Positions 23,301-38,611 of a stretch of 62,000 nucleotides of DNA are shown here, in pieces (the stretch's first letter is position 1; the number at the start of each line of letters is the position of its first letter). A program made the position numbers and the translations under genes. The notes beneath the pieces are model-generated. The model was not told the DNA's origin, ran no database searches, and worked only from the letters and a program-made list of their open reading frames with translations. The DNA is from Tubiluchus corallicola (Eukaryota > Priapulida > Priapulimorpha > Priapulimorphida > Tubiluchidae). The DNA lies in NCBI GenBank assembly GCA_030141605.1, contig JAQGDQ010000558.1, positions 1 to 62,000 on the forward strand. Direction: 5' to 3'.

Positions 23301-26300
23301 TTGGTATTCTCTAAAACATCCCCAAATGACTTGAACATTGGAGTTCCATCGTATATGACAGGCGGTAGGAAGGAAATCTGATCGTCCAGTAAGTTTGGTG
23401 GCGAATCTCCCTTGACCGTTGCATTGCCCTAATCAAAGCACAATAAAATGCAATGTAACTAAAACAGAACGTAATGTAATTAACATACACTAGAATACAC
23501 AACTGTAATATTATTACAATAATAAGATTATTATATATTCTATGTACACTACGGCCAAATCACGTTGAAAACACCGGTTCTCGTCTAATCACCGAAGTTA
23601 AGCAATGTAGAGCCTGGTTAGTACTTGGATGAGTGACTGCCTAGGAATATCAGGTGGTGTAGGCTTGCGGGATGCCCACACTGTATCTCGACAATAAGCG
23701 GAGGAGCTGCACAAGCAGCCAACAGCTAGAGGGCGGAGGAGGTCAAGTGACCCAATGGCCATGTGTAGAGGAGTAAACCTTCCAAATCAGGAGTGGAGCC
23801 CCGAAGGTGGACCAGTGCAGCATGCTCACTGACTCCGGCAGCTCCTGCAGCCAACCTGGTGCCAAACGTATCGCTCTGCTTTCCTTTGAACTACACCAGG
23901 GAGGAAGAGAGGGGGTTCCTGTTGTCTGGGCAACTCAGGACCTCCATACACCTTGCCCAGGCGTGCGCCCTGGAGACGGTCAAGGATCGGATTGCTCAGC
24001 CACAGTCGACACTGCAGCTCCATCAATGTGATCAATAACTGACTCTCTTGGCGCACATTCCATTGTCGTCCGAGACAGAAGGATGCCAACATATTTTATG
24101 TACAAAGCAACAGCACACATGGTCGTTCCAACCTATTAATTATTTAGAAATTACTGCATTACAAGTATTAAAATAAAAAATATATAACAGTGCACGCAAT
24201 AAGACTCAATATTGAGAATCTCCATCCATTATTGCTATCAACAATGCCTTTCCACACCACTCTCTTTGCCCTTATAATCCAACCTTAAATCTGGTAAAAA
24301 GACAAATATCATCCTGTATTTAAATATATACTCACTGTTGCAATTGCTTCAGTTAAACCATTATAAATCTGCACATAGGCTTGCAATGTATGTGGACCAT
24401 ATATAGTTGATGCGCCTTCATAGCGCTGAACCTACGTGAGATAAAAAAATAATCATCATATTATGCACTAGGCTATGCTAGCTTTCATTTATGAGAGAGA
24501 GAAAGAGAGAGAGAGAGAGGGACAGAGAGAGGGAGGGAGGGAGAGAGACAGACACACAGAGAGATCCTTCTTTTCCTTTTGTTGAAGGTTCTGCCATTTG
24601 TTTCTTGGTCGTTCTACTCTAATGCGAGGTAGCAAACTTGGCACATTAAAAATTACACCCATTTACGTGCCCTGCAATTAATCTATATAGTTACACATAT
24701 ATTATATTGTAGGTTTGTATATAAATAATTTGCACATGCACACAACAAGTAATTGCATAAGGTGCTTCATATATAAATAATCAATACAGTAGTAGAGATG
24801 AGTAGGACTGAACTGCCAGCCTAGGGCGTCGTAACGTCTTGATGCACCCATGCACACACACTATGATGTATGCATTATTACATACAGAGATTCTATGAAG
24901 CCGAGCCTATATACGTAACAATATAAATTGATTGCCCTTATATAAATGAAAAATGGATACGGCACCTAGTCATTATATTACTGAATATTAGAAACATACT
25001 GGTCATCTAAAACAGAAAGAATAAAACAATTACTATAATGAATACATAAAATGTCTAATCTAAATCACTAGATGTAAGGGTAATTGTTATTTCAATAAGA
25101 TAACTTAATTGATGTGCTAATTACTGTTTACAAGCGGTGCATTTTGATCATCATGTAGCTGAGGTACCACTGTTGGTACAGTGTTTACCTTAAAGTTGTG
25201 TTTCTTAACTTATGCCCGCAACCTTGAGATTTTAAAAGTCTGTCCGGTACCCTTATCGTACTGTCAGTTTAATAGAACATTAAAACGACTTTATAAAATG
25301 TTCTTGTGCAGTGTAAGGTTTTTGAAATAAAGACTATTGTTGTCATGTCCTAAACAACTGTCGAGAACTGATTCAATTAACCCTTCCTGTGGAATCAGAA
25401 TCAGCTGTAAGACTTGTAGCTCTGTGGAAGAGCTCCCAGCATCAACTTAATCTGGACTTCATGAAGGAATGATTATCTCCTCAGCTTAAGAGAAAGGTGG
25501 GCACAACAACGAAACCGTGGTTCAGTATCATCGGTACCTGTGGTCGGACAAACGGTTTTGGTTCGTGATGGCATGCTACCAAGAGCACAATGGAAGCTTG
25601 GAAGAGTGTCCAGTCACATCCCAAGCGCTGATGGAACCATCCGTGCAGTAACATTGAGATTGCCAAATGGTCGGCATATTAATCATTCAGTTAAACTATT
25701 GCACCCATTGGAGACTGCAGCAAATTCTGGATCAAATGGTGTTAATTACCAGCCGGGGTCCAAAAATGCCAATGATGATGAAGATGCTAATGCCAAGAAA
25801 CCTGATTCAGATGCTCCACGACCACGTCGACAAGCTGCAGTTAAAGCTCAACAAAGGATCAAAGAAATTCTGGCTGGTGGGAGTGTCGTGAACTGATTCA
25901 CGAGTTTGTTTATGAACTTAATAAAGTTTAGCAACATTACAACTTTACAGCAAGTTAGACTACAGTGAATCATTTTCTCACCTGACTGATTTCTGATGCA
26001 TTACCCAAGGTTAACCAGTTTCAACTGATTTGAGCTGTTACAGGTTTTAATCCAGAAGTCACAACGTAGTGTACAGAAAAGACAGTCAATAATAAAGTGT
26101 TTGTGCCACTAAAGGAGTTTGGTTTATGTTGCTACATGTTGTGAAAAAGGCTCAAAAACATTTGCCAAAAAATAAGCCATGCAATTTATACCTCATATCG
26201 TGTCAATCCCATTTATCACGTCAAAAAAATAATAAACAACAACTTAGCCCAAGAACTACAGCCAAACGTCTTAGTTTGGGACTGCATTAAGCAAATTTGG

Positions 26301-29300
26301 CATTACAATGAGGTGTATTAATATACATGTCTATGCAAATATAGATAATTTGTTTTGCTAACTGTTGGAGGAGTTAAGCGAGGCTGGCATTACAAAGGGG
26401 GGCATTATAACAAGGCTCGACTTATGTTTTCATTTTAGTTTAAAATTTTTTTACCTGATACTCTTCGTACGTAGCAATATAACTGGAGTATGTGTTAGAT
26501 AAACCCGCTATAACAGTCATATCAGGTGAAATACCATGCTCGCTTAATGTATGCACCACATTTTCTCGTATGCGCCTTCCAGACATGGTGGTAAACTCAC
26601 CGGGAACTGCCGCTATATACAATCCACCCAGACGTAGTAACTGAGTCTCCACTATTGACGGCTGCCAGGCATAAGGAAAACTCATCTGCAATCATCAAAT
26701 TTTAAACTTTGAAACGAACATCACAGTTTTAACAGACTCTAAAATCAGTAAAAACCATTTCGACACAAATATAATAAAAATATTGGTTGTTATTTATTAA
26801 TAAATTGTGTCAAATACCAACACCCTGCAAAGTCTTTTAGCAACAACCTCGACGGCTTTGCAGAGACTGCTAGATATTTTTAATAAATTTGCTAAAGAAT
26901 ATGATATCCTTGTAAATGTGAATAAGACTAAACTTGTCACGTTTCGCTCTGCCCACATGCAGCAGTTTACTTTTGGGTCTATTGTTTTGCAGTGTAAAAA
27001 TTTTGTACTGAGTAAAAAAGAAAAATATCTGGGTCATATTTTATCAGATGACAATAGAGATGATTTAGATATATTACGACAATGTTCAATTTACTATGGT
27101 AGAGCAAATAAATTACTCATGAAATTTACTCACTGTTCAGTTAACGTGAAGAGACAATTGTTTAATGCTTACTGCACTACTTTTTATTGTATGTCCACTT
27201 GGAAACATTTTTATTCTTACAATCTTAGCAAACTCAAGGTTGCATATAATGTATCAACACGGAAGCTGTTTAACTTTTCATATGATACGAGTGCTAGATA
27301 TATTTCTACTAGACTTAATATTATTTATTTTGATGTGATTCACAGAAAATGTGCATACAGTTTACACGTCAGGCTGAATAAGAGTGAAAATTTTATATGC
27401 AAGAACATTTTAAACAGTGATGTAAACTTTACTTCTGTAATTAGACGTCATTGGCGTAGTTTGTTATATCGTTAATTGTTATTTGTGTTATTGTTGTGTG
27501 TCATGATTTATTGTATTATTTGTATTAATTTGTGATGTGTATAAGAACTTTGTAAAGTTTGAAATAAAATATTAAATCTAAATCTAAAAATCTAAAGTAT
27601 GTCAAAGAATATTGATAAAAGCCGTGCTCATTGAACTAATGTTGGGAACTGCAACCTGATGAGCACAAATAAAGATTGTTTTCCTTAATCCTTAATTTCA
27701 TACATGCTGACTATTGGGTGACCGGGTGATAAAGTCACAGGAAAAAAAATCACGAAAGAGAGTCAAAATATTGACTAGGTAAGCAAGAAAAAGTCACAAT
27801 TTTGGCTAGGAAAAAAGCACAGGAAAAAAATCAAAATTAATTTTGGTTAGTGTTTGTTTTTACGGTTATTTCTCTTTTAGACTGTGCCTTTTTCCTGCGA
27901 CCATTTTCGATGACTTTTTTACTCGTGACTTTTTTACATGGATTCCTCAAAACACATGACTTTTTATCTGGATTCGATTATTCTTATTATTAACTACATC
28001 TATTGCATCATCACTGCATGCTTTCATATTTGTTTTTTCTGAATAAAAATAGAAAAAAGAATTGACGATAACAGAAGGTGTTAATCTGATTTTTAGGACT
28101 GCAATTTTCATTTTTAGTCAGTGAAGTATATAACATATAGAGTGGAGGGTTTGTTTGACGTTGCTTCATCTGTGTGTATAAAACCAGCAAGCCTGACTAT
28201 ACCGTATTAATGCAATTCTGGCATAGGTATTAAAGATGCAGTTGTATTGATGATATAAAGCTGGGGTGTGCAAATTGAGGCCCGCCGAGAGAATTTGTGC
28301 GGCCCGCGAAGAGATTTGTCAACCTAATGAAAGGGCGGCCCGGGCGATTAATTGAGTGCATCCAGCTGAAGTCCGTGCTACGATCCCAAAGTTAGTGTGG
28401 GTAGTTTTTTCTACTAAATCAGATGCCATTAACCCTTACAAGACGGTTATAGCTTAATGTCACTGTACTACACAGACTGTGTGATACACATTACTAATAT
28501 GCATTGTAATGAAATTACCACTATCTGTCCTGAAAGTAGAAATATATGGTTTGTAATATAAATTTTAATAACTTCTAAAAAAGTTTCTTGAGTGTAGTAG
28601 TAATGATGTACACAGGATGCAAAAAAATCGTTATTAGGCCTTTCTGTACTTGGCTCCTTGATCAAACTGCCTGTGGCCCGCAGGAATTGCGGGAAAGTTT
28701 AATGTGGCCCGGCTAGTCTGATAATTTGCACACCCCGATATAAAGTGAAATCTCTGATCAGGGTAATTAATCGTGTTTAACAGTTTAAACCAGCTCACTT
28801 CTCCAGTATCAACAAGTATTGGTTTAGGGCTTTGACAATCTATTTGCTCCTGTGACGGCGTCCTTATGAAATTCCGCACTAAATCCCAGAAGAAGTTACC
28901 AGACGTTGTGCCTAAAAAGACGAGATGTTAACTGTTGTGTTTCATTTTGTATTTTACGGTATTTTTATAGCGGCATAATGCAAAAGATTTCGGGCATTGC
29001 TGTAGCTTTTGGTCGGAGTTTTAGTTAATCGGAAGTGGTGCTGACAAGCCACTGGCGTAGCAGTGTCTAGTTTTTTTTGCTGGATTACTGCTGCATTTAC
29101 CTGTCTAAGGCAGATTTCTTTCATTTTAGAATTCTGCCTGCATAATGTCTACAATAGACGTGACGGGCGTATAATGATGATTTAGTTGACCATTTTTGTT
29201 GGGCCAAATCTTGAATAAAGTTGTATTTGTCTATTAAGTCAAAGCAATCTACTCGTTAAGCTGAATTCTACCCTAGTACTTGTCATTAAGTTTAGCATAA

Positions 29301-32300
29301 ACTAAGCTATTACACAAGATTTGTTTTCAAGTTTAGGTAAAAACAACCCCGTGATTTGGATTACTTATGAATACAACACACAAATGCAACACACAAACAA
29401 CAAATGACAATTTACACAAAACTGGAGAGACATAATCCTACACGGTAGAAAGCTAGAAAACACTCATGTGAAATTTGCTACTTTTGTCACAACAGTAATA
29501 ATAGTAATTGCCTAAAAATAGCTTAACTTCTTATAACTTGAGATGCAGAAAAAACTTGCAGCTACTTGTGATGTGTTTAAAACATGTGCTTTATACATAT
29601 GTATCCATTGTTTTAGACCATAAATAGATTTAACTATAAAACAGTAGCGTATAAATGTATAAAAATGTGTAGATATATACACACAATTTTGGAGGGGAGT
29701 AAGAATTTTTAACACTCGCCCATAAAATCTGCCAGCCCTCAAAATTTGGCACCCTAAGCTACAGGATAGTTAATCTATTGGTCAATACACCAGTGGCTTT
29801 TTAGACAGAACACCATACGTGGCATTTTCATTATAAAGACCTTGCTTAAGCTCGGTGGCCTAATAACACGTATGCGAATGAGTTTTACCTTGTTTAAAGT
29901 CAAATGCGCCTGGCCCATCCGTAGTTCCCGCAGCAAAGCTATATCCCATAGCAGGTTTACAGGTCTTTACCTAACATCAAAACAACAAATGATTCGTCAT
30001 TGGCCACAATTTTCACTAGATCAGCAGATGTGGCTCACCAGTCCACAAGTAATTTTATGAAAAAGCATTTTCATTACATAATTACATTAAATTACATGAG
30101 CTACTGTCGGACTTTGAAAATGAGAATTTTTTTACAAATGCAGTACAAAGGAGCTATCAAATTAAATTTTAGTGTTTTTGAACTCTTTCTTGATAATTTG
30201 ATGCTAGAATATGTAAGTCCAACATATTTAGTGTTCGTTTTTATAAAATATGTAAAATTGATATTTGACCAAATTTTTGGGTCATTCTACTTTGAAGCAT
30301 CATGACGCAGTATACCGACTTATGGACAGTTTTGGTATGCAAATCTTATTGTATGGTATTCTTATCAAAATTGCTAACATAGTATAACACACAAACTTTA
30401 AGCAGTGATTCAGAAAGAGCAAACAAAAATATAACAAGTCTGCTCATCGCCTAAAATTCTAACTAATGCAGCTTCACTAGTGTCTAGACCTTTCTGCCTG
30501 GGATTAAGACATATTATCCAGAATAAATTTCTGCATAAAACTGCTGTCAAGCTCCTTTTCAAAACCCCTGCTGGGAATGTGATTCATTCATTTGTGATGT
30601 CTGCTTTTTGCATAGATATGGACCGCTCAATAAATCAATAAATGATCAATAAATCAATTCTCAGGCTTTGTTGTTCATGATATTTTGGTGACGCAGCGTA
30701 TACTACAAGCACATTGTTTTAGACCATAAATAGATTTAACTATAAAACAGTAGTGTCAAATAGTTACATAATATACATGATATACTCATACAGTTACATA
30801 ATGTCACTTTAATGTCTTTGTAACAGCAAATGTTAAGCTGCCATAAGAAGCGGTACATGTAGCTGTTTTACGTTTGACATTTTTTTTGGCTAAAACAAGA
30901 TTTTCACGAAATGAGTCCAATAATGAGGGTGAGTCACACAAAATAGAAAAAAGCCGTGAGCACCCACCCACCTGTACCGATGCAACCTTTTCCCCTTTCA
31001 AACTGCACATCCCTGCCAGCTCTCCCATCCTCTTCCCTGTTGTTTTGTGCCCGACCACACCCAAATACTTACACATATTAAGGTAAGTAAGAATGTGAAC
31101 TTACCTTGTTAATACGGCCAAGCTTCTGTCTTGCCAACTGCCACCGTGCATAAGTTCGGCTTATTAATTATATCAACAAGCTGTCTCCGTAAAACTTAAT
31201 TAAAAATTATACTCAATTTGGAAATACCTTAGTTCCGTCTTCTAACTTAACTACCACGTCTGTCATGTCTACATTGTGATGTCTATAATCAACTGGACCG
31301 CTCAACTGTATTGTAGCGTTATCATATAACTCCTGAAAATCACATTTAAAAATATATAAACAGGATAAGCAAAATACAATAATAAATATTCCCGTAAAAC
31401 TGTACTATCTTAATTCCATCAAATTATTAACTAAGAAACTATTCATTTCTAACTATTTACTATTCATCACTATTTACTAAACGATACTAGTCAAGTTTTA
31501 TTACAGTGTTTGGGCTTTCAAAACCAAATTTGAAGCTAGAATAAATTCTGCTCTTTCTTCCCTCTTTATTTACCAAAACATATCATTATATCTAAACAAA
31601 ACCATAAACAAATGACAAAAAAACAACACTAGCCAAAAGTCAATTTTACATAATTCAGAGTTTCATACTGCACCGTCGCATTAATCAATAAATAGCTGTT
31701 ATCTTAAAGTGAATTTAAATTTTGTAAAGTAATTAGAGAATTTACGTACATTTTTAGCCCCAAATCATAAGCAATTGCAACAGATAACGACAACATTAAT
31801 CAACCCACAATGACACGTCCTCACTTCACACGCCTCTGACACAGATCAAATTGATCACGTGATTAGGACAAAAATCACCACAAGGTGGCCAAAGCCAACA
31901 ACAGGCGAAGGCCGCAAAGCGCGCCAATGCCAGATTTCCAGTACATACAGGCACTTAAAAACACTTACAGTTAAAAACAACACAACTTTACTGTAATGTA
32001 AAAGTTTTAACAAAGTTGTGTTGTTTTTAAGTACAAATACTACAGAAGATAACATTAAATTTACAGCCAAGTACAAAAAAATCTGGGAAATCGATAAAAC
32101 TGTTGTTCACAGTTAATAACATTCAATTTCCTTTGTTTGAAATAAAATGATCTTATTTACTCATCCAGTCCCACTAGTTGAAAGTTTGTGGATAGGATTA
32201 CAAGCTGCCTCATAAATCTCCCTCTTTCCTTTTGGAAAACCCCGGCATCTCTGTACTTACCAGAGCTTTTGTATATTGCTGTAAGCCGATAATTCGTGTA

Positions 32301-32970
32301 CTGTCAGTCATATCTACTCCTGGACCGGAAGCCACGCACAATTCACTCTGAAAAAGTTGCAGGTGACAATTATAATTCTTGAACACCCGCTGCCAGAGAG
32401 AAAGAAACTGACACAGCTGCAGCACCAGCTGCAATTCATCAACTTTAGCCTCAATATTTTTACATTGTTCTATAAAAGAACATTATCATTATCATTATCA
32501 TTATCATTGTCAATGTCATTGTCATTGTCATTGTCATTGTCATTGTCATTGTCATTGTCATTGTCATTGTCATTGTCATTATCATTGTCATTGTCATTAT
32601 TATCATTATCATTGTCATTGTCATTATTATCATTATCATTGTCATTGTCATTGTCATTATCATTATTATTATCATTATCATTATCATTGTCATTATCATT
32701 GTCATTGTCATTGTCATTGTCATTATCGTCATCGTCATTGTCATTGTCATTGTCATTGTCATTGTCATTATGATCATTGTCATTGTCATTGTCATCGTCA
32801 TCGTCATCATCATCATCATTATCATCATCATTATTATTATTATTATCGTTATCTTATCATTATCATTATCATTATCATTGTCATTGTTATCATTATAATT
32901 ATCATTATCATTATTATTGTTATCATTATCATTGTCATTGTCATTGTCATCGTCATCGTCATCGTCATCG

Positions 32971-33007
<37 letters not shown>

Positions 33008-36000
33008 TATTATTCACATTGATACATATATTAAAATTGTATAAAAGAAAGACTGTATCATTATTTATCTCTCACAAATACCAAAAGGTTCAAGCAAATA
33101 GATCTGTGAACTGACACTGTTGATAATTACTCACAGGTTTCATAGTTACAGCTACAAATCTTATATGTTACTAATGAATACAAAACAGTACACTCCATAA
33201 TGGCCAACACTGAAAATGTTAAACTGAAAACTTGACAAATTTGGCAAAGCCTGTAAACAAATAACAATTTCACCTTTCCGTCACAAGTGCTCGTCTCGAG
33301 ATCGCACGCTTTTCCAGTATCTTGGCAGTGGGGACCTCTGGTGTTTGGAGAAACGTCGCCTTCATTTGTTTGCGCAAAGGCTGCAACAAAGTCCCCCTGT
33401 AAAGTAACACAGGAACTAATGAACCATTTGATTAAAAAACGAAATTAAAAAAAATAGTATATATTAAAAACACAAGAAACTAAAGTGTTATGTTTTCGAT
33501 GTTCTTTATTCGTCATACAGTAAAGCGATGAACTCTACATAAAAACTGTGTAAGCCAGTTCAACATTATAATATCTTTTTATATAATAAGATCACGTTTT
33601 TGTAATTTATCACACCCTTAGTTGTAAATTTTAGATGATTGTAGAAAATGCTGAAAGGTGCAACTATTGGTATCTTAAAAATATTGTAATCTATGAAAAA
33701 ATCTTGATAACTACAGATTTAGCAATCTAGAAACTGTAGAATAAAACTAGAAGCATACAGTGCCTGGTAGACTTCCATTGTTCATATGACTCTCAAATAA
33801 CAACGATGCATAGCCCTTGTTGTCCCCTGATATGAACTCATTAGTATTGTTCATGCTGGTACAATGTACAGCAAACCAACTATAAAAACACGATAAATGC
33901 TATTACTTAATTAGGAGTAAAACAAGCATAGAGTTTGGATGCTCTCAAACTTACACCAGTTTTTTTCCTATTTCAGTTTCATTATCAGTGTCAGGGATGA
34001 GAATGACAAATTGCAAAAAACTCTGAAACAGGCCAAAGGGGGTTTGGGGCCACCTAGGCGAAGCCCCCTTGGAGCCAGCAACAAATTGCAATTTTGTGAC
34101 CATAGAGAACCTCTTAGACCTTAGACCTTAGTCCTTCCTGCGCATTGATGCACATTGGGCAGACAGCATTTTCCACTGAGTTCTATCGGCGGCTTCGTTC
34201 TCTACGTTTTCCCAACGTATGTTGACAGCTCGAAGGTCTTCTTTGAAGGATCTGCGCCACGTTGTTTTTGGCCGACCTCTTTTTCGTTTCCCACCAGGTG
34301 GTTCCCACTGTACTGCTGTTTTGGCGTAACGACTTTCTGATAGACGGAGAATATGTCCAGCCACTATGTTATGAACCTCTGAGTGGACTTAAAATATCAG
34401 TTACCTTGTTTCATGCATAATTTAAAATACCCAACTATCAAGGATACATGATACCTAATTGTCTCAAAAATGCCTAAGTACTGGCCGCTCCTATGCAAAA
34501 GTATATAAAAACTGTCTGCAATTGACTCAAATAACTCCGCATAATTGATTCTACGTTTTTATACATAGAGATATACACGTGGTTACACTGATGTACGTGA
34601 TGTAAACAAAGTGACGGCCTGCCAACTAGCGGCCAGCTTGTGAAATAATGTACTGGGTCCGTAAAAATTTTCTCAACGAATTTACGCGATTTACAAAAAT
34701 GGCACTACTGGTCTTCCAAAAACACGGAATTCCGTGTATCCACGGAAAATTCTCATCCCTGCAGTGTGAGACCAACACCACAGTTGCTCGTGCAAAATGT
34801 CTAGCACCACACAAGAAAGTTATAAAACACACTACAGACCATGAAGGCATGCACTTGTCCAACATCACACACCAAGCATGCAGCAAAACTCATCCAAGAA
34901 ATGCAAGATGCTGCATGTTTCATTTTGCTGGATGCCGGGTGAGCAAAGTCTATCGATAGTGTCTGTTTCCATCGCAATTAAAAATTTAGGTGACAACAGT
35001 AAAGCAATTTTCAAAGAACATACAGTATAAATACATGCCTGTTAAATTTGAATATTTAAGTATAGTTAAGCTTCGGTGAGTCGGTGAGACTCAAAGGGAA
35101 AGTCCACAAAGAAGTGGTCAGACCCGCTCTAATCTATGGGCTGGAAGCAGCTTCTCTAAAGAAGACCGAAGAGAAGAAAATGGGTGTGGTGGAGATGAGG
35201 ATGTTGAGATGGATGGTGGGAATAACAAGAAGAGATAAAATTAGAAATAATAATATCAGAGGAACAGTAAAAGTAGTGGAAGTCTCGCAAGATTGCGATG
35301 GTATGAACACCCGAAAAGAAGTCGGTGAAGATCATGTGGGAAAGGAAGACATAAATGAAGAGATGGTCAACAACAGGAATGCGTGGAGAAGACTCATTCA
35401 CAATGGCGACCCCGCATAGGGAAAAGCTGGGAAGAAGAAGAAGAAGAAGTACAGTTAAGCTTCGATATAATGCCCCTCTTTAAAATGCCAACTTCGCTTA
35501 ATGTCCAAATTTTTGGCAAAACAAAATGCCTACATTTGCACAGACATGTATGCATTTATGCACCGCGTTATAATGCCTTGCAAAATGTATGAAAAGTTTT
35601 GCTTATTTAACAGGTGTTTCTCTTGGTTCCTAAATTTGATGGGAAAGATTGTGATTTTCATTACGAGTAGATGCTGGTTATGCTTGGTACATGATGAGTG
35701 AAGTATGATAAATGTATAAACGATAAATATAAATATATATGATATATATATAGATGATATATCGCATATGCATATATAAATGTATGCATAAACTCGCTAT
35801 ATTAAGACAAACACTAAAAACTATTTCAACAAAAATGACATAGTCGGATTGATGCCAGTCAGTAGAGGTGTAAAACAATCGGAAAACAAATCAGTAAATA
35901 CTACAACTTGTTTATTAGCGTGACACTTGCCTGATTTACTGGGGAACTTGCGGGCCAGTATTATAAATCATAAATCATAACTGAAGCAAATCACAAAGCT

Positions 36001-37016
36001 GAAATCGATGCGTTTCAAAGGCGAAATTACAGAAACATTTTGGGTATTAGATGGCCAAAGAAAATTTCAAACAAAGATCTATATGAAAAAATAAAAGAAT
36101 AACATTGGACAAGAAAAATAAAAAGACGCCGTTTAAGATGGATTGGGCATATTCTTAGACAACTTGATGATATTCCAGTGAAGATAGCTCTTCAACAAGT
36201 CATAGAACCAGCTAAAAAACCTGCAGGAGGACAAATGTTAACATTTTTAGATTTTGCACAGAAAGATTTAAACACTTCAGCATTGATCCTTAGAAATAAA
36301 TGTACTTGGGGCATTGCGGCGAGCAGGGAGTCCTGGCATAGGGAGGGGAGTAGAATCACGCCACTGGACGTGCGATTCATTGGACGACGACGACGACATA
36401 GCTGGACATCATGTTATTGGAAGGCACTGTGGTTAGACACCAATCTAGCTAATTACCACAGTGCCCATGACCACAGCCAGGTATAAATGAACATAATGCA
36501 CAGTAACTTATATAAATTTTACCATCTTGTACAAGAGGCATAAAGCAACTGATGGTCACAACCTAAAAACTTACAAAAACTAAAAAGATGTTAATTGAAA
36601 TGCAGGTAAGTATTCAAAAACATTACCTGATCATCCCAATCCCAAGTCCATTGGCATTTACAAACTTCAGTACAATCATGTCTTTATCAACATCATATTT
36701 GTATCTAAATACAAAATAAGATAATTACAGCTTTTGAATGCCGGCAAACTAAAAAAACTAAAGCATAAAAAATAAATAGTACATAGCCATCAATAATGAC
36801 CATTGTCTATGTTTATAGGAAAAGAGAATATTTTACTTTTCATTTCTGAACATTAAAATATTCTCTTTTCCTTTTGTGTTTTGAACCATATATAATTATA
36901 TTTAATGTTTGACTATATTTAGGAACGACTGGTTTTTGGTTTTTGGTTTTTTTGCAGTTGTTGTATTTTTGTTTTTTGTATTTTGGAGAATAATGAAAAA
37001 ATACTTACTTACTTAC

Positions 37017-37053
<37 letters not shown>

Positions 37054-38403
37054 CTACCTACCTACCTACCTACCTACCTACCTACCTACCTACCTACCTA
37101 CCTACCTACCTACCTACCTACCTACCTACCTACCTACCTACCTACCTACCTACCTACCTACCTACCTACCTACCTACCTACCTACTTAGTTTATCAACTG
37201 AAAATTAGATTGAGAATAGATAAGCTTATCAGGCATATGAAATTCTACTGTAAATTCAAATCAAATCAAGTTTATTTTCTCAGTAGCATTTCAGGAACGA
37301 ATACATGTATAAAAATATATATGTGTTGATGAAGTAAATATAAAGTCAACAAGATACGGCAACGAATTGACTAAAAAGTTGTCAAGTCAGCTACCCTTCA
37401 GTTGGCAACAAAACAGGTTAATTTGGGCACTCGTTGACATGGCAGATTGAATAATGACGTAACGTTGTCAGTTAAGCAATTGTACATAATTATCATCTAT
37501 ATACATATTTTCGTCTATATAAATTTAATATGTATGTATATATATATATATATATATATTTATACATCAATATCACCTAGCCACTGGGGGGGGGGGGGGA
37601 CCAGCCCAACTCAGTGCCGGTCCCAAGCCCGGATAAATAGGGAGGGTTAGGGTCAGGAAGGGCATCCGTCTGTAAAACTGCGCCAAAACCTTCTATGAAT
37701 GAGTCGGTGAGGCTTAAAGGTAAAGTCCACAAAGAAGTGGTCAGACCAGCTCTAATCTATGGGCTGGAAGCAGCTTCTCTAAAGAAGACCGAAGAGAAGA
37801 AAATGAGTGTGGTGGAGATGAGGATGTTGAGATGGATGGTGGGAATAACAAGAAGAGATAAAATTAGAAATAATAATATCAGAGGAACAGTAAAAGTAGT
37901 GGAAGCCTCGCAAGATTGCGATGGTATGGACACCTGAAAGGAAGAGTCGGTGAAGATCATGTGGGAAGGGAAGACATAAATGAAGAGATGGTCAACAACA
38001 GGAATGCGTGGAGAAAACGCATTCACAACGGCGACCCCGAATAGGGAAAAGCTGGGAAGAAGAAGAAGATATATACATCAAAATTAAATATAATATATAA
38101 ATAAGGCATATTTTAAAACAAAAGAATGATAGTGAACAAAATGAACATTATTTTGAAAAGACCCATAGTATGACCTTTAGTGGAACTAGAAACACAATTT
38201 CAAGCAATAATAATAATAATAAAGGTAATAATATTCTACATACACCATCATTATTGTACAGTAATATACTGTACAGTAATTACTACTATACTTGCACTTA
38301 CTACTTACTACTATACAATAATTACTGAACAACAATAGTATTATTATGCAAAGTAATGATGATGATTATGATAAAAAATAATAATAATAACAATAACAAT
38401 AAC

Positions 38404-38479
<76 letters not shown>

Positions 38480-38518
38480 GTAATAGTAATAGTAATAGTA
38501 ATAGTAATAGTAATAGTA

Positions 38519-38611
<93 letters not shown>

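Noticed and set aside
23549-23666. Functional 5S rRNA gene
   Set aside because: Several substitutions, no T-run terminator right after, and linkage to a repeated body with target duplications show it is a SINE head. The same applies to 55011-55129.
28468-28879. Minus-strand frames near exon 11
   Set aside because: One is inside the hAT-like MITE. The other reads exon 11 and then runs past the true donor at 28798.
30804-31086. Opposing 70-90 codon frames in ceramidase intron 9
   Set aside because: Neither has a recognisable motif, and both lie wholly within the intron between exons 9 and 10.
32357-33114. Ser-Leu-rich and Asp/Asn-rich open frames
   Set aside because: Produced by the TCATTG/TCA microsatellite; the real exon here is 32261-32347.
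34648-34959. 103-codon plus-strand protein
   Set aside because: The first part lies in the MITE at 33993-34754 and the remainder shows no motif or splice support.
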